From Streptomyces soli (lineage in GTDB: Bacteria; Actinomycetota; Actinomycetes; Streptomycetales; Streptomycetaceae), in contig NZ_RJVR01000120.1 of NCBI RefSeq assembly GCF_003999195.1, forward strand, positions 1 to 64,000: DNA of 64,000 bases, in the 5' to 3' direction. The translations under genes were made by a program, and so were the position numbers. Within the stretch, counting starts at the first letter, position 1; each line of letters opens with the position of its first letter. Of the stretch, positions 8,350 through 17,715 are shown in pieces. The notes beneath the pieces are model-generated. The model saw only the letters and a list, made by a program, of their open reading frames with translations, had not been told where the DNA came from and did no database searches.

Positions 8350-9321
8350 TCACACGACGCCTTCGGGGCTGGCGCCCTCGATCGAGACGCCGTCGGCGAC
8401 GATCGTCTCGATCTCCGCGAGGTCATCGGTGCTCAGCTCGATGTCGGCGGCGGCAGCACTCGCCTCGATGTTGGCGCTGCTGCGGGCGCCGACGATGGCC
8501 ACGTGCATGCCGGGCTGAGCGAGGACCCAGGCGATTGCGAGCTGGCTGACGCTGATGTTTCGGGCCTTCGCGAACTTCTCCAGCTTGTGCACCACCGCCA
8601 GATTGCGCTTCAGGAGATCGCCGGTGAAGGCGCTGGCCTTGCCGCGCCAGTCGCTGTCCTCGAAGGTGGTGTTCTCGTCGAAACGGCCGGTGAGCAGCCC
8701 GCTGGCCAGCGGGCTGTATGCCAGCATTCCGATGTTGTGCTCGATGGCGTACGGAAGGATCTCCGCCTCGATGCCGCGGCGGAAGAGGTGGTACGGCGGC
8801 TGCAGAGTGTCCACCGGACGGATGGCGGCGAACTCGGCCATCTGCTTGACGTTGTAGTTAGAAACGCCGACGTACCGGATCTTGCCGGCGTCGACGAGTC
8901 CCTGCAGCGCACCCGCCGTCTCCGCGGCAGGGACGTTCGCATCCGGCCAGTGCACCTGATACAGGTCGATGGTTTCGACATCGAGGGCGCGCAGGCTCTC
9001 CTCAACGCCCTGGCACAGATACGCGGCGGAGGCGTCCCGCCCCTGGCCGCCGGGCAGAATGCCACCCTTGGTGGCAATGACCACGCTGTCCCGGTCTGCG
9101 GTGATTTCCTTGCGGAGTGCCTTGCCCAGCATGCGTTCGGAGGCACCGAAGCCGTAGCCCTGGGCCGTGTCGAAGAAGTTGATGCCCAGGTCACGGGCGT
9201 GTCGAATGGCGGCGATGGCCGCATCCTCGTCGAAGGTCCCCCAGTCCCCGCCCAGCTGCCAGGTGCCGAAGGCGATGCGGGAGACCTGCAAGCCCGTAGC
9301 GCCGAGGGTGATGGTCTTCAT
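8350..9321 (-). CDS. Aldo/keto reductase family oxidoreductase
   Basis: A 323-residue NAD(P)H-dependent cytosolic oxidoreductase of the AKR superfamily (TIM barrel). ATG at 9319-9321 follows a GGAAGGATC ribosome site; longer upstream frames lack support. The catalytic tetrad is present: D51 and Y56 (FFDTAQGYG), K85 (VIATKGG) and H124 (LYQVHWPD). A C-terminal cofactor loop is also seen (IVGARSSANIEAS). The length is normal for the family. It is similar to the AKR pseudogene at 10291 only at family level. It stands alone between pseudogenes and the physiological substrate is unknown. The 317 bp to its right (9322-9638) contain no gene and probably hold its promoter. Confidence 0.9.
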   Translation of the reverse strand: MKTITLGATGLQVSRIAFGTWQLGGDWGTFDEDAAIAAIRHARDLGINFFDTAQGYGFGASERMLGKALRKEITADRDSVVIATKGGILPGGQGRDASAAYLCQGVEESLRALDVETIDLYQVHWPDANVPAAETAGALQGLVDAGKIRYVGVSNYNVKQMAEFAAIRPVDTLQPPYHLFRRGIEAEILPYAIEHNIGMLAYSPLASGLLTGRFDENTTFEDSDWRGKASAFTGDLLKRNLAVVHKLEKFAKARNISVSQLAIAWVLAQPGMHVAIVGARSSANIEASAAAADIELSTDDLAEIETIVADGVSIEGASPEGVV

Positions 9322-9638
9322 GCGTACTGATCCTTCCTGCCGACGGCGCGTAGACCGCCTCGTGTCCATTCGTCGATAGGGCCAGCACCGTCGCAGTACC
9401 CCGCAGCATTCAGCCTGCTGTGCGGCCGGCCAGGCGTCCAATAAAAGAAAACGAACGCACTGAGCGGCTGGACTGCTGAATCGCAGGACTCAACAGCAGG
9501 CACCGTTTACGCCGCGGCGCTGGAGCCTGCTCCGGCCTGGCCTTCGGTCTCGGGTCAGTGCCTCTCCCCTGCTGCCTTGAGTTCTCGCCCCGCGGACGGC
9601 GTACACGCCGCTGGGGCAGCAGCGGGGATTCTGGATCG

Positions 9639-9840
9639 CACGCCGGCATGGCGGACCAGGCGCGCACCAACAAGGCGATGAGGCTGGGCAACCTGCCGCC
9701 TGCCTCGTAAGAGGTCAACCGCAGCTGGATGCTGGCCTCGAACCTCGCCTGCGACCTCGACGCCTGGGTCAGGCTGCTGGGCCCTCCACAACATCGGTGA
9801 CCTGGCCGACGCTGAGCCGGACACCACGCGCTTCCGCCTC
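9639..9840 (+). pseudogene. IS1380-family transposase, C-terminal remnant
   Basis: The frame from 9639 reads HAGMADQARTNKAMRLGNL then PPAS-stop-EVNRSWMLASNL and ACDLDAWVRLLG. After a frameshift it continues LHNIGDLADAEPDTTRF. This matches the conserved C-terminal region of IS1380-type DDE transposases (RIRTGKxTGLxNLP, xAADLxAWxxLLG). An in-frame TAA and the frameshift show it is dead. It stops abruptly at about 9840, where the SDR fragment begins, so the junction is a recombination or deletion scar. Confidence 0.7.
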
Positions 9841-10224
9841 TCTGGATCTGGACGACGTCGACGGCACCCGCCGCCGCTACCGCAGCCAGCGCGCCTGCGG
9901 GGCGGCCAAACTCGCCATTGTCGTGTTCACCCGGGAACTCGCCCAGCGCATGCAGGGCACCGGCGTGACCGCGTCCGTCCTCCACCCCGCTTGATCGCCA
10001 CCGACATCAGCCGGGACAGCGCCGCAACCCGCCTGTTCATGGGCTCACGGCCGGCCAAGGCCATGCTCTCCACCCCCGACAAGGGCGCCGAGCCGCTGCT
10101 CCACCTGGCCACCCATTCCCACGCCCAAGCGATCCGCGGCCACTACTTCCACCGGCTCAAGCCCGAAGAACCGTGGGAACACTCGGTACGCCTGACCGGC
10201 CTGCCGGCCACTGACTCCCACTGA
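9841..10224 (+). pseudogene. Short-chain dehydrogenase, C-terminal fragment with frameshift
   Basis: The fragment starts LDLDDVDGTRRRYRSQRACG and contains the catalytic-helix relic (YRSQRACGAAKLA, where an active enzyme has YxxSK). It continues FTRELAQRMQGTGVTASVLHP. A 1-nt deletion near 9990 shifts the frame, after which LIATDISRDSAATRLFMG leads to GHYFHRLKPEEPW and a stop at 10222-10224. The Rossmann half is absent, replaced by the IS1380 remnant. It cannot encode an active enzyme. Confidence 0.7.
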
Positions 10225-10290
10225 ACGCCCCGCCCGGCTCCCCCATGGGACAATCTGGGACGATAGGGCGACCCACTAGGAGCGTGCGCC

Positions 10291-10689
10291 ATGACCAATC
10301 TTCGTAAACTGGGCAACTCCGACCCTCCAGGTCTCCCCGCTCTGCCTCTGCGGCAACGTCTTCGGCTGGACCGCGGACGAGGCGGAGTCCGTCGCCATGC
10401 TCGCCGCCTACGCCAGCGCAGGCGGCAATTTCAGCGACACCGCCGACGCCTACTCGGGCGGTGAGTCGGAGACGATCATCGGCAAGTGGATGGCCGATCA
10501 CGGCAACCGCTCAGACATCGTGCCGTCGCCACCAAGGTGGGCACTCACCCGCAGTACAAGGGCCTCACCCCGGCTACCATCAAGGCCTATGCCGAGGAAA
10601 CGCTGCGCCGGCTGGGCTCACAGGAACGCGGTCACCGAGTCGGTGCGTTGCGGTGCCGGCCCCCGTGCCCGGAGGAACCCCGGATGAAC
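10291..10689 (+). pseudogene. Aldo/keto reductase, frameshifted N-terminal part
   Basis: A good start (ATG 10291) begins MTNLRKLGNSD. A one-base insertion near 10325 shifts the frame to LQVSPLCLCGNVFGWTADEA and then GNFSDTADAYSGGESETIIG. A second shift near 10522 leads to ATKVGTHPQYKGLTPATIKA and YAEETLRRLG, before the protein degenerates to a stop. It holds the AKR active-site Asp/Tyr region but lacks the C-terminal half. Confidence 0.7.
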
Positions 10690-10889
10690 TGAGCTGGACG
10701 CGCTGGAGGCGATGCTCGACCGGGCGATGGCCCGAGGTGAGGCCGAGCCGGATGCGCCAGCTCACGAATTCTTCCCGCACATACTGACCGGCGTCCTGTC
10801 ACCCGCTGATCGAGCGGTGCGAGACGGACGCCGCCTACCTCAAGCGCTATCTGGACGCCGTAGTCCTTCCGGTGCTGGTGCGGAACTAA
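10690..10889 (+). pseudogene. TetR/AcrR regulator, C-terminal fragment
   Basis: The frame ELDALEAMLDRAMARGEAEP continues APAHEFFPHILTGVL. After a one-base shift near 10802 it reads PLIERCETDAAYLKRYLDAV and VLPVLVRN, with TAA at 10887-10889. This is a TetR-type C-terminal dimerisation/ligand domain. No N-terminal HTH precedes it. Such regulators often sit beside MFS exporters, so it may be the lost regulator of the exporter that starts at 10928. Confidence 0.65.
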
Positions 10890-10927
10890 CAGCAGAACTG
10901 ACCAAGAGCCACCCGGAGGACCCCTTT

Positions 10928-13351
10928 ATGTCATCCCCCGCTGTCGACGTGCCCGTCGCCGCCCCCGGCCCGGCACACGCAAGGCCCCCCATAGAGGCGG
11001 AGCACCACGTTCCGCACCGCTGGTGGGTACTGGCCGTGATCGGCCTGGCCCAGCTGATGGTGGTGCTGGACGCGACCGTCGTGAACATCGCCCTGCCGGC
11101 CGCGCAGAAGGACCTGGGCTTCTCAAACAACGGCAGGCAGTGGATCGTCACCGCGTACGCGCTTGCCTTCGGCAGCCTGCTGCTGCTCGGCGGGCGCCTT
11201 TCCGACCTGCTCGGCCGCCGGACGACCTTCCTGATCGGCCTGGTCGGCTTCGGCGCAGCCTCAGCACTGGGTGGCGCGTCCAACGGCTTCACCATGCTGG
11301 TGATCGCTCGCGCGGTGCAAGGCCTGTTCGGCGCGCTGCTGGCGCCGTCCGCGATGTCCCTGCTGACCACCACATTCACCGATGTCAAGGAGCGCGCCAG
11401 GGCGTTCGGCATCTTCGGTGCGATCGCCGGTTCCGGCGGTGCCATAGGGCTGCTGCTCGGTGGTTTGCTCACCGAACACCTCAACTGGCGCTGGACGCTG
11501 TACGTCAACGTCGTGATCGCCGTCTTCGCGGTGGCCGGCGCGTTCGTCTTCGTCCGCCGCCAGGCGCCCGCCGTGCGGCCCAAGCTCGACCTCTTGGGAG
11601 TCGTGCTGGTAGCGGCCGGGCTCTTCGGCCTGGTCTACGGTTTCTCCAACGCCGAGACGCACGGCTGGAGCAACTGGATGTGCTGGGCGTTCCTGGCCGC
11701 CGGCGGGGTCCTGATAGCGTCCTTCGTGCTCTGGGAGACCCGGGCCCAGCACCCACTGCTGCCACTGCGCGTGCTGGGCGATCGGAACCGGGCGGCGGCC
11801 TACCTCAGCGTATTCGTCGCCGGCTCAGGCATGTTCGGCGTGTTCCTCTTCCTCACCTACTACCTGGAGGTGACCCTCGCATATTCGCCGGTGAAGACGG
11901 GTCTGGCCTTTCTGCCGATGATCGGCGCGCTGATGGTCACCGCGCAGCTCGCCATCAACCTGCTGATCCCGCGGATCGGCCCCAAGGCAGTCGTGCCGGT
12001 CGGTATGGGACTCGCGGCGGGCGGCTTGGCCTGGCTCACCGCGCTCAGCCTGAACAGCGGATATGTCGCGCATATCCTGCCGCCGCTGCTGATGCTCGGC
12101 GCCGGCATCGGCCTGGTGATGCCTCCGGCCATGAGCCTGGCCACGCTCGGCGTAGCACCCGCCGACCAAGGCGTGGCCTCGGCCATGGTCAACACCATGC
12201 AGCAAGTCGGTGGTTCGATCGGCACCGCGCTGTTCAACACCATTGCGGCCACCGCGGCGACCAGCTACGCCAAGAGCCACCTAGGCATCCCGAACCTTGC
12301 CGCGCATGCCAGCCTGCACAGCTACGCGGTCGCCTACTGGACGGCGGGCGGGTTCTTCGCAGCCGGTCTGGTCATCTCGCTGCTGCTGTACCGGCGGGGC
12401 CGTCCGATGGCCCAGGTGGCCGCCCACTCGGATGCAGCGTCGGTAGCCGCGGCGACCGAGCTCCCGGAGCCCGTCTTTGTCCCGGAGCCGGTGCTGGTCG
12501 GTGCGAGTGCCGTCAACGGGACGCAGGCGCAGCCGCTGGCCGGCTTCACCTCGGTGGGTGGCAGCGGCGACGTCCTGGCGGGTGGCCGGTCCGTCGTGCG
12601 CGGTCAGGTGCGGGGTTCGGAGGGGGCCGGGGTGGCGCATGCCACCCTCACCCTGATCTCGCTGACCGGACAGCAGCTGGGCCGGGCCACCGCTCAGGCG
12701 GCAGGTGCCTATGAGCTGGCCGCCCCGGGTGCGGGTTCGTATGTACTGATCGCAGCCGCCGACGGTCACCAGCCGCAGGCCTCCACGGTGGTGATCGGCG
12801 ACGAGCCGGTCTCCCACGACGTGGTGCTGGCCGGGGCCAGCGGGCTGGCCGGCGTGGTCACCGGGGCGGCGGACGCTCTCCCGGTGGAGGGCGCGATGGT
12901 CGTGGTCACCGATGTCCGCGGCGAGGTACTGGCCACCGGCAAGTCCGGCGACGGCGGAGGCTTCGCCTTCGCCGAACTTCCGGCGGGTGACTTCACCATC
13001 GCGGTGAACGCCTCCGGCTACCGGCCGGCCGCGCAGCTGGTGCAGGTCGGCAGCACCGGGACCACCAGGCTGGAGATCGCCCTGCGGGCCGGCTCTCAGC
13101 TGCAGGGCGTCGTACGGGCCGGCACGGACCGGTGGCCGCTGGTGGATGCCAGGGTGACGCTGGTGGACGGTGCCGGGAACGTGGTGGGCACTGCCACCAC
13201 CAGCCCGGACGGCGCGTACGCCTTCACCGACCTGGACGCCGGGGAGTACTCCCTGATCGCCAGCGGCTACCCACCGGTGGCCACCGCGCTGAGCGTGCAG
13301 GGCCGCGGGCTCGACGGCTTCGACCTGCACCTCGCCCACCCCGAGGGATAA
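10928..13351 (+). CDS. DHA2-type MFS drug exporter fused to three carboxypeptidase-regulatory-like repeats
   Basis: An 807-residue protein. ATG 10928 follows GGAGGACCCCTTT. Residues about 30-500 are a 14-helix EmrB/QacA-type proton antiporter with VVLDATVVNIALPA in helix 1 and GRLSDLLGRR in the first cytosolic loop. The last 250 residues (about 557-807) are unusual for the family: three beta-sandwich repeats of carboxypeptidase-regulatory/CNA-B type, each with an ASG(L/Y) or PDGAY-like motif (GAYELAAPGAGSY; GGGFAFAELPAGDF; DGAYAFTDLDAGEY). With 14 helices the tail should be cytosolic, odd for a domain usually found outside. The next gene carries the same domain. It probably exports a small molecule or antibiotic; the tail's role is unknown. 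Confidence 0.88.
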   Translation: MSSPAVDVPVAAPGPAHARPPIEAEHHVPHRWWVLAVIGLAQLMVVLDATVVNIALPAAQKDLGFSNNGRQWIVTAYALAFGSLLLLGGRLSDLLGRRTTFLIGLVGFGAASALGGASNGFTMLVIARAVQGLFGALLAPSAMSLLTTTFTDVKERARAFGIFGAIAGSGGAIGLLLGGLLTEHLNWRWTLYVNVVIAVFAVAGAFVFVRRQAPAVRPKLDLLGVVLVAAGLFGLVYGFSNAETHGWSNWMCWAFLAAGGVLIASFVLWETRAQHPLLPLRVLGDRNRAAAYLSVFVAGSGMFGVFLFLTYYLEVTLAYSPVKTGLAFLPMIGALMVTAQLAINLLIPRIGPKAVVPVGMGLAAGGLAWLTALSLNSGYVAHILPPLLMLGAGIGLVMPPAMSLATLGVAPADQGVASAMVNTMQQVGGSIGTALFNTIAATAATSYAKSHLGIPNLAAHASLHSYAVAYWTAGGFFAAGLVISLLLYRRGRPMAQVAAHSDAASVAAATELPEPVFVPEPVLVGASAVNGTQAQPLAGFTSVGGSGDVLAGGRSVVRGQVRGSEGAGVAHATLTLISLTGQQLGRATAQAAGAYELAAPGAGSYVLIAAADGHQPQASTVVIGDEPVSHDVVLAGASGLAGVVTGAADALPVEGAMVVVTDVRGEVLATGKSGDGGGFAFAELPAGDFTIAVNASGYRPAAQLVQVGSTGTTRLEIALRAGSQLQGVVRAGTDRWPLVDARVTLVDGAGNVVGTATTSPDGAYAFTDLDAGEYSLIASGYPPVATALSVQGRGLDGFDLHLAHPEG

Positions 13352-13524
13352 AGGCTCTGGGACAGCCCGGCCGGTGCGCCAGTGGAGACACACCGGTCGG
13401 CTCCCGAGGAACACGGGCCCGGCCGCCGGCCGGAGCAGGGGACGGCCCAGGCCGCCCGGCCGGGACCCGAACATCACCAGCCCGCCGTGCAGGCGCGGCG
13501 CAGCCAACGGAAAGCGTGAGGACC

Positions 13525-14355
13525 ATGACCACCGCAACCACCGGCCTTCGGGCCCGCATCCGGACCAGGGACGGTTGGGCCCTCCCGCACGCCGTACTGA
13601 CCGTCACCGACATGACCGGGCAGCAGATGCTGCGGGAAGCCGCGGACGGCGAGGGAATGGTAAGGACCGGTGCCCTGGCGCCCGCGGCCTACACCGTGAT
13701 CATCACCGCGATCGGATACCGCCCGACCGCCTCCACCGCCATCGTGACCCCCTCCGGCACCGCCGACCTCGGAACCCTGGTACTCGCCAGGGCCGGCGGC
13801 GTGGAACTGCCCCCGCCCGGCCCCTGGAGCATCGACCCCGCCCACTCACGCGTCAGCGCGGTCGCCCAGCACCTCGGCCTGTCCAGCGTCCACGGCCACT
13901 TCCGGGAGTTCAGCGGCCGCATCGACATCGCCGACAACCCCCTCGAATCCTCCGTCTACGCCGTCATCGAAGCCGCCTCCATCGACACCGACAACACCAT
14001 GCGCGACACCCACCTGCGCTCCCCGGACTTCCTCGACGCCGACACCCACCCCAAACTCACCTACCGCAGCACGGCCCTGGAACCGGCCGGTGAGGACCGC
14101 TGGACCGTCCACGGCGAACTGGCGATACACGGCATCACCCGCCCGGTCGACCTGGACCTCTCCTACCTCGGCACCGGCGCCTGGGTCGGGGTCGGCACCC
14201 GAGCCGCGTTCCGCGCGAGCGCGGAACTGCACCGCCAGGACTTCGCCATGAACTACAACCAGGTTGTCCAGGCAGGCATCGCCATCGTCGGCACCACCCT
14301 CAAAATCGAAATCGCCATCGAAGCCGTCCAGGGCGAACAGCTCCCCATGCCGTGA
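13525..14355 (+). CDS. YceI family protein with N-terminal carboxypeptidase-regulatory-like domain
   Basis: A 276-residue protein; ATG at 13525 with GTGAGGACC upstream. Residues about 5-90 are one beta-sandwich repeat (HAVLTVTDMTGQQMLREAA, GALAPAAYTVIITAIGY). It is clearly related to the tail repeats of the preceding MFS protein, which carry LTLISLTGQQLGRA. Residues about 95-270 form a YceI lipocalin-like barrel, starting WSIDPAHSRVSAVAQHLGLS and including FSGRIDI and GELAIHGITRPVDL. YceI proteins bind long hydrophobic or isoprenoid molecules. No signal peptide is apparent. It lies 173 bp downstream of the exporter on the same strand. The shared domain and order suggest a functional pair. Confidence 0.85.
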   Translation: MTTATTGLRARIRTRDGWALPHAVLTVTDMTGQQMLREAADGEGMVRTGALAPAAYTVIITAIGYRPTASTAIVTPSGTADLGTLVLARAGGVELPPPGPWSIDPAHSRVSAVAQHLGLSSVHGHFREFSGRIDIADNPLESSVYAVIEAASIDTDNTMRDTHLRSPDFLDADTHPKLTYRSTALEPAGEDRWTVHGELAIHGITRPVDLDLSYLGTGAWVGVGTRAAFRASAELHRQDFAMNYNQVVQAGIAIVGTTLKIEIAIEAVQGEQLPMP

Positions 14356-14703
14356 GCCGCCCGAACCGCGCTCCGGCTCATCACCGGGGCCGGCAGCCAC
14401 CCGGCGCCGGCCGACGCCCACCCGGCCGAACACTCCCCTCCCGGTGCTGCACCACCCCGACCCCGAGGGACATGACCCGTCACTGCGTCACGAAAATCTT
14501 GCAAGTGCCAATTTCTACTGGCCGCTGACACAGGGGGATCGCCCGCGCCTGTTGACCTTGTTCGTCCAGATGAGCGCTGGTGCCGCTGCTCCCTCCCCTC
14601 ATCTGGCACGTACGTGGCACGTGGACGGAAGATCGCTGTCTCCTGTACTCGGTCCCGCCGAGGACCCAACGGCGTTTCGTTCGCATCCTTGGCGAGCCGG
14701 CCG
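14356..14703. other. Intergenic between convergent genes
   Basis: No gene is supported in this gap between the ends of the YceI gene and the minus-strand FUSC gene. A short palindromic patch, CACGTACGTG, lies at about 14607-14616. No clear intrinsic terminator was identified. Confidence 0.45.
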
Positions 14704-16713
14704 TCATCCGGTGGTTGTGCGGATGCGCTGAAGTTCAGTCACGACATCCGTCAGCGGGACGCATCCGAGCGGGCCCTGCTGTTCGGGACGTTGTCCGTTA
14801 CGGGGGCGCAACCTACTTCGACCGTGGTGCGGGCGGTCGATGCCATCGACGACCGACCGCATCAAAGTGGTCACATAATAGGCATCCCGGGTGTCGAGCG
14901 TCTCGGCGCCCTGTACCGTCCGGACGGCGCACGCCGTAGTGGCATCCACGATCCGCTCTGCCGCGGCCAGCACCGCCATCCAATCGATCACCGTGTCGGA
15001 CCGGTGGGAAAGCTCCGCTGCCGCGATCTCGGCCGCGCTCTTGGCCTCACCGAGCGCGCTATAGGCGGCCCTGCGCAGCGCCCTGCGCTCGGCGACCCGC
15101 TCTCCAGGCGGAACCGTCAGTACGTGGTGGACATACGCTTCGGTGCTGCGTAGGGCGACCACGACCCGGTGGCGGATGCGGGCCGCCTGACCGGCGAGGC
15201 GGGGAAGGTGACCGACCAGCAGGACGATGCCGCAAGCCATCGTGGTATCGGTGAGGCGGGTCCAGTCCGCCTGTCTGTCACCCGCGGCCGTCAAGAGGGC
15301 AAGCACCATCACGGCTAGTACGGCGGTCGACAGCGCGAAGTGTCGTGTCGACATGGGGATCAGGGCGCCGGCCAATCCGGCCATCACCACAAACCACCAC
15401 GTTCCCCCACCTGCCGCGGCGGACACCCCGGCGAACACCAGCACCCCTGCCACCGTCCCGACGAAGCGGCTCACGATCCGCGAGAACAAGGGTCCCATGT
15501 CGGGCTTGACCAGGAACGCGGCCGTCAGGGGCAGCCAGTACCAATGCGCGGCGTGCAGCGTCAACGCTATGGCCGAGCCGGCAGCGACGCACACCGCGAC
15601 CTGCCCTCCGTAGCCCCAGCCCGCCGCGCCCAGCGCGTGTCGCCACAGCCCCGGCCTCAGCCGGGCACCGGGAGCCTGGTGAGCGGCCACCCCCGAAGCT
15701 TCCTCGCCGCGGCCGAAGGCAACTGCGGCGTCCCGCAACGCACCGTCGAAAGCCGCAAGGGCCGCAGTGCCGCCGCCGGAAAGCGGCAGCGGCCCCGTCT
15801 GGGATCCGCTGCGGACCGCCGCGGCCATGCAGCGTACCCCTTCGATGCTGCCGGGCGGCAGCGGGCGAGCCTCCCACAACAGCGCCACCGTTGCCTCACA
15901 CAGCGCCGCCACCGCCTCGAAACGGTCGCGGGTCCGCTGCGTTTCCCCGGCGCCGGCCACCCGGCGCGAGCCAAACGCCTCGTCCGCCGTGTCCAGCACG
16001 GACGTCAACCTTCGCCTGGCCGACAACGCCTCCGGGCCGCCCACCGCGCCGAGAGCATCGGCTAGGGCGTCGCACGCCCCTGCGACGACAGCTCGCTCGC
16101 TGCCGGCTGCCCGTGCGCCGAAGGCCCAGGGCGCCAGCAGCCGCAACAGCAACAGCCAGCCACCCCCGAGCAGAAAGCACCCCGCCTCTATCCAGGGCGA
16201 ACCGGCCAGCGGAACACCGGCGCCCAGGACAGCGGCGACCAAAAGCTGCATCCCCGCTGCCGACCAGACCGGACCCAGAACGCTCACCGCGCCGGATACC
16301 AAGCCGACGGCGAAGAGCACGGAAACGATCAGCCATCGAGAGGCGGCCTCCGCCGTCGCGGCACCCATCAGCAGCCCGCAGGCCCCCGTCAGTGCCGGGA
16401 TTCCGATACGCCGAACGCCAGTGCGACGCGTTCCGGAACCATCGTTCAGTCCGGCGAGCATCGCCCCCAGGCCGGCCATGACTCCCGCCCACGGCACACC
16501 AACGACAAGGCTCACGCCCAGCAGCGGGCCGCCGGCAAGGGCTCCGCGCACCACCGCGGCCCACGGCACTGACGATCGCTGCCAGCGCAATGGATGGACC
16601 AGCCACAGGGGCACAGACCCCTTCGGCGCGGACCCCGGGCGACCCGCACGGCTGAAGTAGGGCCACCGCAACGCAGCCGGAGCCGTACGTTCAGGACGGT
16701 GGGCGCGACTCAC
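14704..16713 (-). CDS. FUSC-family membrane protein
   Basis: A 669-residue integral membrane protein. I chose GTG 16711-16713 because GAAGGAGACC precedes it; the frame extends upstream without another good ribosome site. It has two clusters of about six helices (about 55-200 and about 370-500), e.g. GVSLVVGVPWAGVMAGLGAM and YWLPLTAAFLVKPDMG. These are separated and followed by cytosolic helical domains. This is the FUSC/aromatic-acid-exporter (YccS/AaeB-like) layout. The conserved P-D-x-G-P-L motif after the first helix of the second half is present (KPDMGPLFSR). Substrates are unknown; related proteins efflux aromatic acids. It is divergent from a second FUSC gene 1 kb away. Confidence 0.85.
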   Translation of the reverse strand: MSRAHRPERTAPAALRWPYFSRAGRPGSAPKGSVPLWLVHPLRWQRSSVPWAAVVRGALAGGPLLGVSLVVGVPWAGVMAGLGAMLAGLNDGSGTRRTGVRRIGIPALTGACGLLMGAATAEAASRWLIVSVLFAVGLVSGAVSVLGPVWSAAGMQLLVAAVLGAGVPLAGSPWIEAGCFLLGGGWLLLLRLLAPWAFGARAAGSERAVVAGACDALADALGAVGGPEALSARRRLTSVLDTADEAFGSRRVAGAGETQRTRDRFEAVAALCEATVALLWEARPLPPGSIEGVRCMAAAVRSGSQTGPLPLSGGGTAALAAFDGALRDAAVAFGRGEEASGVAAHQAPGARLRPGLWRHALGAAGWGYGGQVAVCVAAGSAIALTLHAAHWYWLPLTAAFLVKPDMGPLFSRIVSRFVGTVAGVLVFAGVSAAAGGGTWWFVVMAGLAGALIPMSTRHFALSTAVLAVMVLALLTAAGDRQADWTRLTDTTMACGIVLLVGHLPRLAGQAARIRHRVVVALRSTEAYVHHVLTVPPGERVAERRALRRAAYSALGEAKSAAEIAAAELSHRSDTVIDWMAVLAAAERIVDATTACAVRTVQGAETLDTRDAYYVTTLMRSVVDGIDRPHHGRSRLRPRNGQRPEQQGPLGCVPLTDVVTELQRIRTTTG

Positions 16714-17715
16714 ACGGTCTCCTTCGGCACGGTGGCGGCTTGACTGCCAACTGAGCGCCGTCGACCTGGAGGCTTCACAGCCAGTGTACGTGTCGCTCGC
16801 CGCGGCCATTCGGAGGAGACTGCGGCGGGAGCGAGGTGACCGGACAACGAGCAGCCGCACCTAGCCAGCCGGCGGCCGCCCGGGCGCATGGTCTCAGCAC
16901 TGACGGGAAGGCTCACGCGAACTGCCTCGGCTGGGCCGCGGCCCGGCTCCCGGCCCGCCCACACATCGACGGTGCCACAAACACCCAGCGCGCAGGGCCC
17001 CGGCACGCCACAGCGCCTTCGGCACGCCCCCGCAGCCCGCTCGCCTCAGCTGGTGGGAAGCGGCCGGACAAGAGGCTGCTCGCGCTGAGGCAGCATGCGA
17101 GGCGTTTCGAGGCAAGGGGCACGGCCCGGGACAGCGTCGTAATCGGCTCTGCCTCCGGTTCGCAGGCGCTTCCCACGTGCGCCAAGCGAACCGAACGAGT
17201 CGGGGCTCGAACCGTCGCCCAGCACCACGCCACGACGTCGGACGCGTCCTCGCCACCGGCGAGGCCTACACCCGCCCCACCCATCACAAGAAAGACACCA
17301 CACCACGGCGCACACGGGCTGATGGACACACCGATCACCGAGCACACTGATGCCATGCGCGTGGACGAGACCGCCAAGCTGACCGCTGCCAGGGCCGGAG
17401 TCGCCTTGGCAGCCGTCATCGCCTCCCCCGTCCTCATCGTGGCCGGGGCCCACCTTCGCAGCCGCTGCCTTGGCTACACCTTCCGCGACGGCGCACCGGC
17501 CCCAGTGGAGAAGGAGCACGGGTGGGTCAACATCCAGTACATCGCTGTGACTAGCACGATCGTGGATTGGCTCTGCACACCCTCCCAAGCCCTGACATCT
17601 CGCCTTAGACGCTGGCACTGTCGATGAGACACAGAACGGCGGGACCGGAAACTTAGACCACAAGGTGAGTACCTGATCCTGACATGCCAAGTCTGTTTCT
17701 GTTCAGTGGCGCCCG
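16714..17715. other. 1-kb region without a convincing gene
   Basis: This gap separates two divergent FUSC genes. Open frames exist on both strands but lack codon-position bias, ribosome sites or recognisable motifs. The only faintly protein-like piece is a short plus-strand stretch from about 17355, MRVDETAKLTAARAGVALAA followed by a hydrophobic run. It could be a degraded membrane-protein start. The promoters of both FUSC genes should be here. Confidence 0.4.

Noticed and set aside
12281-13537. 418-codon antisense frame over the MFS tail repeats
   Set aside because: No family resemblance and no start signal; the plus-strand repeats are clear.
16836-17627. Plus-strand frame of 263 codons between the FUSC genes
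   Set aside because: Low-complexity composition, no ribosome site, no homology by eye. A short hydrophobic piece at its end was noted but not called.
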